DNA of 64,000 nucleotides from DATDCY01 sp964513745 (GTDB lineage: Bacteria > JAUVQV01 > DATDCY01): the NCBI GenBank assembly GCA_964513745.1, contig CAZEOK010000003.1:4377-68376 (forward strand), read 5' to 3'. Below are positions 53,499-61,993 of the stretch, piece by piece. How positions within the stretch are numbered: the first letter of the stretch is position 1; every line of letters starts with the position of its first letter. The notes below the pieces were generated by a model, which made no database searches, had not been told where the DNA came from, and saw only the letters and a list, made by a program, of their open reading frames with translations. A program made the position numbers and the translations under genes.

Positions 53499-55372
53499 CG
53501 GCCCACCCCCCTCCGGGAGTCGCAGGCGAGGCCCTGAAGAAGCACTGGGGCTATCCGGCCTTCCGACCGTTGCAGCGCGAAGCCGTCGAGGCGGCGATCG
53601 CGGGGCAAGACGTGCTGGTCGTGCTGCCGACCGGCGGCGGCAAGAGTCTCTGCTACCAGCTGCCGGCGGTCTGCGGCCGGGCGCTGGTGCTCGTCGTCTC
53701 GCCGCTGATCGCGCTGATGGACGACCAGGTGGCCGGCGCGCAGCAGGCCGGACTGCGCGCCGCCGCGTTGCACTCGAACCTCGGCGAGGAGCGTCGCCGG
53801 CAGGCGTTCGGCGACGCGGCGCGCGGCCGCCTGGAGATTCTCTACGTTTCACCCGAGCGGCTCGCGGTCGGCGACCTGATCGACGTGCTCGCCCCCCGCC
53901 TCGGCCTGGTCGCCGTCGACGAGGCGCACTGCGTCTCGCACTGGGGGCACGACTTTCGGCCCGAGTACCGCCAGCTCGCTCCGCTCTTCGACCGGGCGCC
54001 CGCGGCGGTCCGCATGGCTTTGACCGCCACCGCCACGCCGCAAGTGCAGGAGGACATTTGCGCGCAACTCGGTCTGCGCTCCCCGCTGCGGCTGGTCGGC
54101 CACCCGGACCGGCCGAACCTGGTGTACCGCGCCCACCCGCGCGCGGAAGGGTCGCGCCAGATCCTCGACGTCGTGCGTCGACACCCGGGGCAGGGCGGGA
54201 TCGTCTATGCGCTGACGCGCAAGGACACCGAGCGCATCGCCGAGGCGCTGCGGAAGGCCGGCGTCGACGCCCGCCCCTATCACGCGGGGATGGAGCCAGA
54301 TGCCCGTGCGCGCGTCCAGGACGACTTTGTCAACGAGCGGCTGCAGGTGGTGGCGGCGACGATCGCCTTCGGCATGGGGATCGACCGCTCGAACGTGCGC
54401 TTCGTCGTCCACGCGCACCTGCCGCGCTCGCTCGAGCACTACCAGCAGGAATCGGGCCGCGCCGGCCGCGACGGCCTGCCGGCCGAGTGCGTCCTGCTTG
54501 CCAGCGCCGGCGACCTCTTCCGGCACCGGCGCATGGCGCAGCTGGACGGTCCGCTGCAGCAGGATCGTCGCGTCGCCCTCGACCGCCAGCTCCGGGACAT
54601 CGGCCGCTTCGCGGTGGCGCCGGTCTGCCGCCACCGCATCCTCGTCGAGCACTTCGGTTTCACCCTGGCGCACGAGCCCGCCGGCTGCGGGGCCTGCGAC
54701 GTCTGCCTCGGCGAAACCTCCGAGCTGCCGGCGTCGGAGGCACTGGTGATCGCCCGCAAGATCATCAGCGCGGCCTGGCGCTGCGGCAACTCGTTCGGTG
54801 CCGCGCACGTGGCCGAGGTCCTGCGCGGTGGCGATTCGGAGAAGGTGCGCCGCTTCGGCCACGAGCAGCTCTCGGTTTTCGGGTTGCTCGCCGGCGTGCC
54901 CGAGGGCGCGGTGCGCTCCTGGATCGACCAGCTCGTCGTGCAGGGCTATCTGGAGATTCGCGACAAGGAGGGGTTCCCGCTGCTCGCGATGACTGAGGCG
55001 GGCAGGACGCTGTGCGGCGAGGCGGGCGAGGTGCGTCTCGGGCGTTTCGAGGAGCGGCCGCGCGCGGGAAAGTCGAAGACCTCCGGCAAGGCGGCGCGCG
55101 TCGCGCACGAGGAGACACTCGGTGCCGAAGGAGTGGAACTCTTCGAGCGGCTGCGCGCGCTGCGCCGGCTGATCGCCGAGCGGCTGCACGTCCCGCCCTA
55201 TGTGGTCTTCTCCGATGCGACGCTGCGCGATCTGGTGCTGGTGCGCCCGCGCGACGCCGACCAGCTCCTGCTCGTCAAGGGCATCGGCGAGCACAAGCGT
55301 GAGCGCTTCGGCCCGTCGTTTCTCGCGCTGCTTGCGGGCGAGGACCCCGAAGCGGCGGCTGCGCGTCAGTAA
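53495..55372 (+). CDS. recQ: ATP-dependent DNA helicase RecQ
   Basis: 625 residues. Helicase motifs: Walker A VVLPTGGGKSLCYQLPAVCG near 48, DEAH box AVDEAHCVSHWGHDFRPEYR, motif III LTATATPQVQEDI, motif VI YQQESGRAGRDGLPAECVLL. The RQC zinc site is CRHRILVEHFG with CGACDVC. A winged helix follows, and the end is an HRDC domain (LRALRRLIAERLHVPPYVVF). It unwinds DNA 3-prime to 5-prime in recombination and repair. It overlaps the zinc-ribbon gene by four bases and converges with the LysM gene over seven bases. Confidence 0.96.
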   Translation: MTAHPPPGVAGEALKKHWGYPAFRPLQREAVEAAIAGQDVLVVLPTGGGKSLCYQLPAVCGRALVLVVSPLIALMDDQVAGAQQAGLRAAALHSNLGEERRRQAFGDAARGRLEILYVSPERLAVGDLIDVLAPRLGLVAVDEAHCVSHWGHDFRPEYRQLAPLFDRAPAAVRMALTATATPQVQEDICAQLGLRSPLRLVGHPDRPNLVYRAHPRAEGSRQILDVVRRHPGQGGIVYALTRKDTERIAEALRKAGVDARPYHAGMEPDARARVQDDFVNERLQVVAATIAFGMGIDRSNVRFVVHAHLPRSLEHYQQESGRAGRDGLPAECVLLASAGDLFRHRRMAQLDGPLQQDRRVALDRQLRDIGRFAVAPVCRHRILVEHFGFTLAHEPAGCGACDVCLGETSELPASEALVIARKIISAAWRCGNSFGAAHVAEVLRGGDSEKVRRFGHEQLSVFGLLAGVPEGAVRSWIDQLVVQGYLEIRDKEGFPLLAMTEAGRTLCGEAGEVRLGRFEERPRAGKSKTSGKAARVAHEETLGAEGVELFERLRALRRLIAERLHVPPYVVFSDATLRDLVLVRPRDADQLLLVKGIGEHKRERFGPSFLALLAGEDPEAAAARQ

Positions 55373-56832
55373 AGGATCACCTTCACGCCGCGGCCCGCGA
55401 GAAAGGCGAGGATCTGCTCTTCCGGGGCGGTGTCGGTGAACAGCAGGCTCTCGCCGGCCTGCTTGAGGAAAACTCCGGGGACGGAGATCGTGAACTTGTC
55501 CTTCCCGGTGCCGCCCGGTTCCCTGAATTCCACCCGTGGGGAGGAGTGGCCAAGCCCCAACGCGGCGAGCAGGGCGGCGACCGTCTGCTGCGGGGAGAGG
55601 TGGGGAAGAATGGTCGCGTGGCCGATCTCCTGGGCGTCCATGAGCCCGGCAAGAGGCTGGGGGATCTCGCGGAACGAGACGACCAGCCGTCGCGCACCCT
55701 CCACCAGGAGGTCCGCCCTGTAGCTCATCGCAACCCCGCCACCCTCTTCGGTGTAGAGGCTCAGGTCAAGATCGCTGAGGAAGGGCAGTCCGAGCCGTGC
55801 GAGCAGCTTGCCCAACAGCTCCGCCCGGCTGGCGCTGCGGATCGATTCGGTCGCGGCACGCACGGACGGGGCCGGCTCATCGCGCGAGCTTTCCTCCAGC
55901 GAAGCCGGGATGTTGACGACCTGGATGTTGTGTCGGGCGGCGTATTCGCGGATCGCCCTGGGGATGACCTCCCGGGGGTAGCGGGCGTAGTTGATGGCGT
56001 AGAGACTGCCGTCCACGATGCTGTCCGGGGTTTTTTCGACAAGCCAGTCGCAGGAGAGCGACACTCGCACGTCCCCCCCCAGGACCAGATCCTTGGAGCG
56101 GGCCACCGCGGCGTAGCCGCTCTGCCGCAGCAGACGGTCGAGAGCCTCCTCGGGCGACGCGGCGCCACCCAGGCGTACCAGCCGGTAGTTCGGCCAGGTC
56201 TTTTCGAGCAGATCCTTGAGTGTGACGGGGAGGGTGTCCCGGGGGTCGAGAACGAGCACGGCGCCGCTGCGCAGGGAGATGAGCGGGTACCGTGCGCTGT
56301 CGAGGCTCAGGGTCCCCGATCCTAGGATGGGGATGTAGAGAGAGCCCTTGTTCTGGACGGTCTCCCCCATCCGCGTGAATGCCTGCTGCGGCAGCAACTC
56401 GGCGTCGGGGGGAGAGGGGACCGCAGGCGGGGAGATGCGCACCGGAGCGGGAACGGCAGGCATCGGCGTGGCTCCCGGCGCCGGTTTCCCCGCGGCTCCG
56501 GCCCCGGCACTGCTGCTTGCCGGCGAGCCCGTGCCCGCTGGCGGGGGGAAGATCAGCACCTGCCCGGGTCGGATGAGATTGATGTTCCTGATGGACGGAT
56601 TGGCGCCCTCGAAGAGGCGCAAATAGGCGGGGATGGCCTTCTCCTCAAGACCCATCCTGCGCAGGATGCGGTGCAGGCAATCGCCCGGCTGGACGGTGTA
56701 TTGTCCGGGGATATTCGCGCGTTGGCTCGAAAGGGTCTTGGTCAGGACCATATCCACGTCCTCGGCAGCGGCACGCTCCTGGGCGAGGAGCGGGAGGATC
56801 AGGGAAAGGATCGAAATGATGGCGAATGGCAT
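55366..56832 (-). CDS. Exported LysM domain protein, unknown function
   Basis: 488 residues. Signal peptide (first ~22: FAIISILSLILPLLAQE), then a LysM-type domain (YTVQPGDCLHRILRRMGLEE to LIRPGQVLIFPPP), then a Pro/Ala/Gly linker of ~60 residues. Two large mixed domains without known motifs follow. One contains ISLRSGAVLVLDPRDTLPVT and LKDLLEKTWPNYRLVRLGG, repeated in spirit by VEGARRLVVSFREIPQPLAG, so they may be duplicated. It probably binds peptidoglycan in the periplasm. The ATG at 56832 follows GGAAGG. An upstream extension into 57570 is not gene-like. Confidence 0.75.
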   Translation of the reverse strand: MPFAIISILSLILPLLAQERAAAEDVDMVLTKTLSSQRANIPGQYTVQPGDCLHRILRRMGLEEKAIPAYLRLFEGANPSIRNINLIRPGQVLIFPPPAGTGSPASSSAGAGAAGKPAPGATPMPAVPAPVRISPPAVPSPPDAELLPQQAFTRMGETVQNKGSLYIPILGSGTLSLDSARYPLISLRSGAVLVLDPRDTLPVTLKDLLEKTWPNYRLVRLGGAASPEEALDRLLRQSGYAAVARSKDLVLGGDVRVSLSCDWLVEKTPDSIVDGSLYAINYARYPREVIPRAIREYAARHNIQVVNIPASLEESSRDEPAPSVRAATESIRSASRAELLGKLLARLGLPFLSDLDLSLYTEEGGGVAMSYRADLLVEGARRLVVSFREIPQPLAGLMDAQEIGHATILPHLSPQQTVAALLAALGLGHSSPRVEFREPGGTGKDKFTISVPGVFLKQAGESLLFTDTAPEEQILAFLAGRGVKVILY

Positions 56833-57156
56833 TGTGAACCAACCTTCCCGCGATTTCGAAATCCAGTGACGGCACCGTTCGCACGCACACCAGCCTTTTT
56901 CAGTATGGTGTCCGGGGAGTAGGTTGTCAAACCACAGATTGGTGCCCGCCGCAGCAGCTGGGCGTTTTTCAGCAACCTGCCAGCGGGGACTCGACGCCCG
57001 CGCCGTACGAGAGTGGTCGTGGAGCGACGTCCCGGAGGACGGGGGGCGTTGCATTTGGTAAATATTCTTCCATATTGATATGTGAAACAGGTTGTCCAGT
57101 CCAGGGGGATGCCCTTCGCGATACCGCACCGGTCGGCTGTGGGAAGGAGGTCCGCG
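56833..57156. other. Divergent intergenic region with a dispersed repeat
   Basis: 324 bases without a confident gene. It holds an AT-rich stretch (AATATTCTTCCATATTGATAT near 57060) where the BCAM0308-gene promoter may lie, and a copy of the CTGAAAAA-type repeat at 56962-56984. No tRNA or small RNA gene was recognised. Confidence 0.45.
56962..56984 (-). repeat. Dispersed CTGAAAAA-type repeat
   Basis: On the minus strand it reads GGCAGGTTGCTGAAAAACGC, and then a CAGCTGCTGC palindromic tail continues. The core GC-rich arm plus CTGAAAAA also occurs at 5630-5641 and 37570-37588. Confidence 0.45.
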
Positions 57157-57642
57157 ATGAACAGGCAGCAGAAGTCCCGCACCAACACGAAGATGATCCA
57201 GCCGGAGCGCCACGACACCTACAAGGACCGAGGCAAACTTCACGAACCGACGGTTTGCAGCGGTTGCGGGGCGGTTTTTCTCGATGGGCGATGGTCCTGG
57301 GCAACGGCGCCCCGGGGAGCCAACAAGGCGGTCTGCCCCGCCTGCCTGCGTGTCGCCGATCGCTTCCCCGCGGGCCGCGTCGAAATCGGGGGAGGGTTCT
57401 TCAAGGAACATCGGGAGGAGATTCTGCGCCTTGTGCGCAACGTCGAGGCCACCGAGAAGAAGGAGCGTCCGATGGAGCGGATCATGGCCATCGCGGACGA
57501 CGGCGACCAGACCATCGTGACGACCACCGGCATCCATGTTGCCCGCCGCATCGGCGAGTCTCTCTCCCACTCCTACCAGGGCGAGTTCGCCTTCCGCTAT
57601 GGCGATGGCGAGGATTCCATTCGCGTTAGCTGGTCGCGCTGA
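57157..57642 (+). CDS. BCAM0308 family zinc-ribbon protein
   Basis: 161 residues. A zinc-ribbon-like pair CSGCGAVFLDGRW and VCPACLRVADRF is separated by ~24 residues, followed by EIGGGFFKEHREEILRLVRN, VEATEKKERPMERIMAIADD and DQTIVTTTGIHVARRIGESL. The family is a conserved hypothetical of Burkholderia and several Deltaproteobacteria. No function is known. The start at 57157 has an AAGGAGG ribosome site and an in-frame upstream ATG at 57082 is less likely. Confidence 0.85.
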   Translation: MNRQQKSRTNTKMIQPERHDTYKDRGKLHEPTVCSGCGAVFLDGRWSWATAPRGANKAVCPACLRVADRFPAGRVEIGGGFFKEHREEILRLVRNVEATEKKERPMERIMAIADDGDQTIVTTTGIHVARRIGESLSHSYQGEFAFRYGDGEDSIRVSWSR

Positions 57643-57663
57643 CTGTACGGAGGGCGGCCTCGG

Positions 57664-58218
57664 TCACGACGGCTCCGACGCGCCGATCCCGGACAGCGCC
57701 ACCCCGATGTATGGCAGGGTGCGCCAGCGATCGGCACAGTCCAGGCCGTAGCCCACGGCCCAGACATCGGGAATGTCGAAACCGACGTAATCAGCCTCCA
57801 CCTCGATCTGGAGGCGGGAGGGTTTGCGCACCAGAACGCACGTCCTGAGCTGCGATGGCCCGCGTCCCCGGAAAAGCTGCAGCAGGAAGTGCAGGGTGTG
57901 GCCGGTGTCGAGAATGTCCTCGACCAGCAGCACCGGCCGTCCGGCAAGCTCACTGCGCACATCGGTCAGCAGCGCGATGTTCCCCGAGGCTGCGGTCCCG
58001 CCCCCGTAGTGCGAGGTCGCGACGAAATCCACGGCGTGGGGGACGGTGATCCGTCGGGCGAGGTCGGCCAGGAAAATGAACGCTCCCCGCAGCACACCGA
58101 CGAGGAGCAGCCCCTGCGCCCCGCTGAAGTCCCGCGAAATCTCGGCGGCCAGCTCCTGGACCCGTGTCCGGATCCGCTCCTCGCTGATCAGCACGGGCGG
58201 GCGCACCTCGTTGCTCAT
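57664..58218 (-). CDS. Hypoxanthine phosphoribosyltransferase family protein, second copy
   Basis: 184 residues. LVGVLRGAFIFLADLARRIT near 40, PRPP loop RPVLLVEDILDTGHTLHFLL, and GFDIPDVWAVGYGLDCADRW match HPRT. It starts two bases after the adenine deaminase stop, with a GGAGG ribosome site inside that stop region. Adenine deaminase makes hypoxanthine, which this enzyme would turn to IMP, so the pair forms one salvage route. It differs clearly from the copy at 42784-43326 and may have another base preference. Confidence 0.92.
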   Translation of the reverse strand: MSNEVRPPVLISEERIRTRVQELAAEISRDFSGAQGLLLVGVLRGAFIFLADLARRITVPHAVDFVATSHYGGGTAASGNIALLTDVRSELAGRPVLLVEDILDTGHTLHFLLQLFRGRGPSQLRTCVLVRKPSRLQIEVEADYVGFDIPDVWAVGYGLDCADRWRTLPYIGVALSGIGASEPS

Positions 58219-58220
58219 TG

Positions 58221-59936
58221 TCAAGCCTCCTCGGGAAAGAGCGGCACCAGGGTGAATCGCTCGACGTCCACCAGCCCCCGATCGGTGATTTTCAGCGCCG
58301 GGATCACCTCGAGGCCGAGAAAACCGAGCGCGAGAAAGGGGTCGTGCAGCCGGGACCCGAGCGTCCGGACGGAGGCGAGGAGGGCCCTGTCCTGCGCGAG
58401 GACCGACTCCAGGGGCTGACGGGACATCAGCCCGGCGATCGGGAGCGGGAGCACGGCGAGGACGCTTTCTCCCTGCGCCGCCGCAAGCCCGCCCCCGGCC
58501 TCGGCCACCGCACGGGCCGCAGTCGCCATCGACTGGTCGTCCGCCCCGGCGACGATCAGGTTGTGGTGGTCGTGGGCCACCGTGCCCGCGATCGCGCCTC
58601 GCTTCAACCCGAGCCCGCGGACGAAGCCAAGGCCGAAGCGGCCCGAGGCGTGGTGCCGTTCGATCACGGCGATCTTCGCCAGATCGCGCGACGCGTCCGC
58701 CACTGCGTGGCCCTGTTGCGCGCCGGCCTCGAGCAGCAGGTGCTCGGTGACGATCTCGCCCGGCACGACCCCGATCACGCGAATCCTCCTCCCCCGGAGC
58801 GGGATGGAGAAATCCAGGTCTGCCCAGTCGATGTGGACCGTGTCCGCGGTTCCGGCCGCGTCCCGGTCGCCGCGGGGCCAGAGCGGCTTGCCGTCCAGCG
58901 CAACCAGCCTCCCGTCCTTGTACACCATCTCCGGGCGGGGTTGCGCCAGGTCCCGGAAGACGACGAGGTCGGCCCGGCGGTTCGGCGCCACGACGCCGCG
59001 GTCGGCAAGGCCGAAGCGTGCCGCTGGGTTGACCGTGGTCATGCGGATGGCCACCAGCGGATCCACGCCTGCCGCGATGGCGCGGCGGACGAGGTGGTCG
59101 ATGGACCCCTCGCCGGCGAGATCCTCGAGGTCCCGATCGTCGGTGCAGAGGCACAACCGCCGCTCGGTGGACGCGGTGACAAGCGGCAGGAGGGCGTCGA
59201 TGTTCCGGGCGCTCGTGCCTTCGCGGATGTAGATCCACATCCCGCGCCGCAGCTTCTCCCGCGCCTCCGCCGCGGTGGTGCACTCGTGGTCCGAATCGAT
59301 GCCGGCCGCGACATAGGCGTTGAGGGGACCCCCGGAGAGGCCGGGCGCGTGCCCGTCGATCACGCGGCCGCCAAAGGCACGGATCTTCGCCAACACGGCC
59401 TCGTCCCCGCGCACCACGCCGGGGTAGTTCATCACCTCCCCGAGGCCGAGCACGCCCGGCTCGCTGAGCAATCCGACGAGGTGGGCGGCCTCGAGAACGG
59501 TGCCCGAGGTCGAGAGGTGCGAGGCCGGCACGCAGGAGGGGGCCATCGAGAGCACGTCGAGGGGGACATCCGCCGCGTCCCGGAGCATGAAGCGGACCCC
59601 CTCGAGGCCGAGGACGTTGGCCGTCTCGTGAGGGTCGATCACCACGGTCGTCACGCCGCGCGGGACAACGGCGCGCGCGAACTCGCGCGGCGGGACCAGG
59701 GAGCTCTCGACGTGGACATGGGCGTCGATGAATCCGGGGGCGAGAAACCTCCCCGCCAGATCCACGGTTTCCCGGGCCGAGTACCCCTTGCCCATGGCGA
59801 CGATCCAGGGCCCGGCCACGGCGACGTCGGTCTCCTCGATCTCGCCCGTGTACAGCTGCAGGACGCGGGCGTTCTTCAGCAGCAGGTCCGCCGGCACATC
59901 GCCGCGGGCTGTTGCGACCCGCTCAGCGAGAGTCAC
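58221..59936 (-). CDS. ade: Adenine deaminase
   Basis: 571 residues. The metal site of the amidohydrolase fold is GFIDAHVHVESSLVPPREFA near 89, with VVIDPHETANVLGLEGVRFM, LGEVMNYPGVV, DGHAPGL, DSDHECTTAAEAREKL and LCTDDRDLEDL completing the ligand set. A C-terminal domain (VDVERFTLVPLF) closes the protein. It hydrolyses adenine to hypoxanthine and ammonia. The GTG at 59936 is preferred because GGGAGGCGG stands right before it. An upstream GTG at 59981 is also open. It is followed closely by HPRT. Confidence 0.95.
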   Translation of the reverse strand: MTLAERVATARGDVPADLLLKNARVLQLYTGEIEETDVAVAGPWIVAMGKGYSARETVDLAGRFLAPGFIDAHVHVESSLVPPREFARAVVPRGVTTVVIDPHETANVLGLEGVRFMLRDAADVPLDVLSMAPSCVPASHLSTSGTVLEAAHLVGLLSEPGVLGLGEVMNYPGVVRGDEAVLAKIRAFGGRVIDGHAPGLSGGPLNAYVAAGIDSDHECTTAAEAREKLRRGMWIYIREGTSARNIDALLPLVTASTERRLCLCTDDRDLEDLAGEGSIDHLVRRAIAAGVDPLVAIRMTTVNPAARFGLADRGVVAPNRRADLVVFRDLAQPRPEMVYKDGRLVALDGKPLWPRGDRDAAGTADTVHIDWADLDFSIPLRGRRIRVIGVVPGEIVTEHLLLEAGAQQGHAVADASRDLAKIAVIERHHASGRFGLGFVRGLGLKRGAIAGTVAHDHHNLIVAGADDQSMATAARAVAEAGGGLAAAQGESVLAVLPLPIAGLMSRQPLESVLAQDRALLASVRTLGSRLHDPFLALGFLGLEVIPALKITDRGLVDVERFTLVPLFPEEA

Positions 59937-59997
59937 TCTCCGCCTCCCTCCCGACCGTGATGGTTTGCCGCATGGCGCCACTCCCGGCGCGGCGTGC

Positions 59998-60432
59998 TCA
60001 GATGTCGAGAACCACGGACGCCTCCCAGCCGCGCGCCGTCCGCTCCACCCGGAGGCGGTGCAGGGTCACGGCCTTCACATCGGCCTGGAGGTGGTGCCGG
60101 AGCGGGTCGAGGGGCTCGCCGCGCGCCTCGGCATCGAGGACGAGAGCGCCGTCCCCGCGATGGATGCGGACCACGGGGACCCGCAGCAGGAGCCCTTCGA
60201 CGTCCTTGAGGTAGACCAGCTCTTCCAGCAGCCGGTACAGGAGCAGGTCGGCGCTCTGCTCCTCGATGCGGATCGGTCGGCGCTGCCGGTCCTCGATCGC
60301 CTCGAGGTTCTCCACCATCGTGTTCGTCGTGGCGTCGGCGGCGGCGACAAACAGCTCCTCGATGGTCGCGCCCCAGGCCGCGAAGGCGGCGTCGGCGATG
60401 GCGATGTCCTCGCGGAAACGGTAGGGGCTCAT
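59998..60432 (-). CDS. Archease, RtcB activator, with a diverged N-terminal motif
   Basis: 144 residues. WGATIEELFVAAADAT, IEEQSADLLLYRLLEELVYL, VKAVTLHRLRVERTARG and the terminal VVLDI match archease, the protein that speeds guanylylation of the RNA ligase RtcB. The usual metal-binding D-H-T-A-D near the start is replaced here by DIAIADAA. The D-x-x-x-x-x-G spacing of the second Asp is retained, but the His is lost. Its ATG overlaps the RtcB stop by four bases, which supports the functional link despite the change. Confidence 0.85.
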   Translation of the reverse strand: MSPYRFREDIAIADAAFAAWGATIEELFVAAADATTNTMVENLEAIEDRQRRPIRIEEQSADLLLYRLLEELVYLKDVEGLLLRVPVVRIHRGDGALVLDAEARGEPLDPLRHHLQADVKAVTLHRLRVERTARGWEASVVLDI

Positions 60433-61886
60433 CCCTTCACATTGCCGATGGGTACGAGGCGCGCCACCCGCCTGCTGATCCCGGCGAGCTCGGTGGCGCC
60501 GACGACCAGATCGATGTCCTTGTAGGCTGCCCCTGCCTCCTCGGCCAGGCCGGAGTAGCAGGCCGTGCGGATGCAGATCCCCCGCTCCTCCATGTCGTGC
60601 TCGAGCTTTCTCCCGGAGAAGCGTCGCTTCGCCTCGTGGCGGCTCATCGACCGGCCGCTGCCGTGAGCGGTCGAGAAGAAGGTCTCCCGCCCTCCTGCCG
60701 TTCCCGCGAGCAGGTAGGAGCCTGTCTGCATGCTGCCCCCGATGATCACCGGCTGCCCGGTCTCCCGGTAGACCTCCGGGAGCTCCTCGCGGCCCGGGCC
60801 GAAGGCGCGCGTCGCGCCCTTGCGGTGCACGAGCAGCTCGCGGACCTCGCCGTCGACGAGGTGGCGCTCGAGCTTGGCCGTATTGTGGGAGACGTCGTAG
60901 ACCTGGCGCATCCCGAGATCCCGCGGGTCCTTGCCGAAGACCGCGGAGAAGACCTCGCGGATGCGGTGCGCGATCACCTGGCGGTTGGCAAAGGACATGT
61001 TCAGCGCGCACTTCATCGCCGCGAAGTAGTCCTGCCCCTCGGGCGAGGCGAAGGGGGCGCAGGCCAGCTCCCGGTCGGGGGTGGTGATCCCGTACCGCGG
61101 GCCCATCACCTTGAGGAAACTCGTCAGGTAGTCGGAGGCCACCTGGTGGCCGAAGCCGCGGCTGCCGCAGTGGAACATCACGACGACCTGGTTCGGCAGC
61201 GTGATCCCGAAGGCGCGGGCCAGCCCGGCGTCGAAGATGTTCTCCGGTCGGGCGACCTGGATCTCAAGGTAGTGGTTCCCCGAACCGAGAGTCCCGATCT
61301 GCTCGCAGCCGCGCGCGACGGCCCTGTCGCTGACCTTCGATGCGTCGGCGCCGCCGATGCACCCTCCCTCCTCCGTCAGCTCGAGGTCCTCTTTCCAGCC
61401 GTAGCCTTCCCGGACGGCCCAGGGCGCCCCCTGCTCCACGATGCGGCGGAACCGCGCCGGGGCGAGTTTCAGGAAACCCCGGCACCCGACCCCAGCGGGG
61501 ACCCGCGCGAAGAGCCCGTCGACGAGCTCCTGCAGCCGCGGCCGCACTTGCTCCTCGGTCAGGCTCGTCAGCAGCAGCCGCATGCCGCAGTTGATGTCGA
61601 AGCCGATGCCGCCGGGGGAGATCACCCCGGTGCGGGGGTCCATCGCCGCGACGCCCCCGATGGGGAATCCGTAACCCCAGTGGCCGTCGGGCATGCAGAA
61701 GGCATGGTTGACGATCCCCGGCAGGGTCGCGACGTTAGTGACCTGATTGAAGACACCCTCGTCCATCTCGTGCAGGAGCCGCTCGGTGGCGTAGATGCGC
61801 GCGGGCACGAGCATTCCCGGCTTGAAGCTGGCGGGGATCTCCCAGACGGTGTCCGAGATCTTGCGGATTCCCTTCGGAAGGGGCAT
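60429..61886 (-). CDS. rtcB: RNA-splicing ligase RtcB
   Basis: 485 residues. The active-site motifs are complete: MPDGHWGYGFPIGGVAAM near 70, GIGFDINCGMRLL (the Cys of the Mn site), FHCGSRGFGHQVASDYL, VYDVSHNTAKLERHLVDGEV, and VHRKGATRAFGPG, which holds the guanylylated His region. FSTAHGSGRSMSRHEAKRRF ends the core. It joins RNA 3-prime phosphate or cyclic phosphate ends to 5-prime hydroxyl ends using GTP, in RNA repair. AAGGAGG precedes the ATG. The leftward run archease, adenine deaminase, HPRT follows. Confidence 0.96.
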   Translation of the reverse strand: MPLPKGIRKISDTVWEIPASFKPGMLVPARIYATERLLHEMDEGVFNQVTNVATLPGIVNHAFCMPDGHWGYGFPIGGVAAMDPRTGVISPGGIGFDINCGMRLLLTSLTEEQVRPRLQELVDGLFARVPAGVGCRGFLKLAPARFRRIVEQGAPWAVREGYGWKEDLELTEEGGCIGGADASKVSDRAVARGCEQIGTLGSGNHYLEIQVARPENIFDAGLARAFGITLPNQVVVMFHCGSRGFGHQVASDYLTSFLKVMGPRYGITTPDRELACAPFASPEGQDYFAAMKCALNMSFANRQVIAHRIREVFSAVFGKDPRDLGMRQVYDVSHNTAKLERHLVDGEVRELLVHRKGATRAFGPGREELPEVYRETGQPVIIGGSMQTGSYLLAGTAGGRETFFSTAHGSGRSMSRHEAKRRFSGRKLEHDMEERGICIRTACYSGLAEEAGAAYKDIDLVVGATELAGISRRVARLVPIGNVKG

Positions 61887-61993
61887 GGCGCGTGCCTCCT
61901 TTCGCCCGGTTACCCGGCGATTGTACCCCGAGTGCTGCGGGACCAGCCGTCCGAGTCAATCGGGAGCGTCATGGCCTCCCGAGTTACCCGGGC

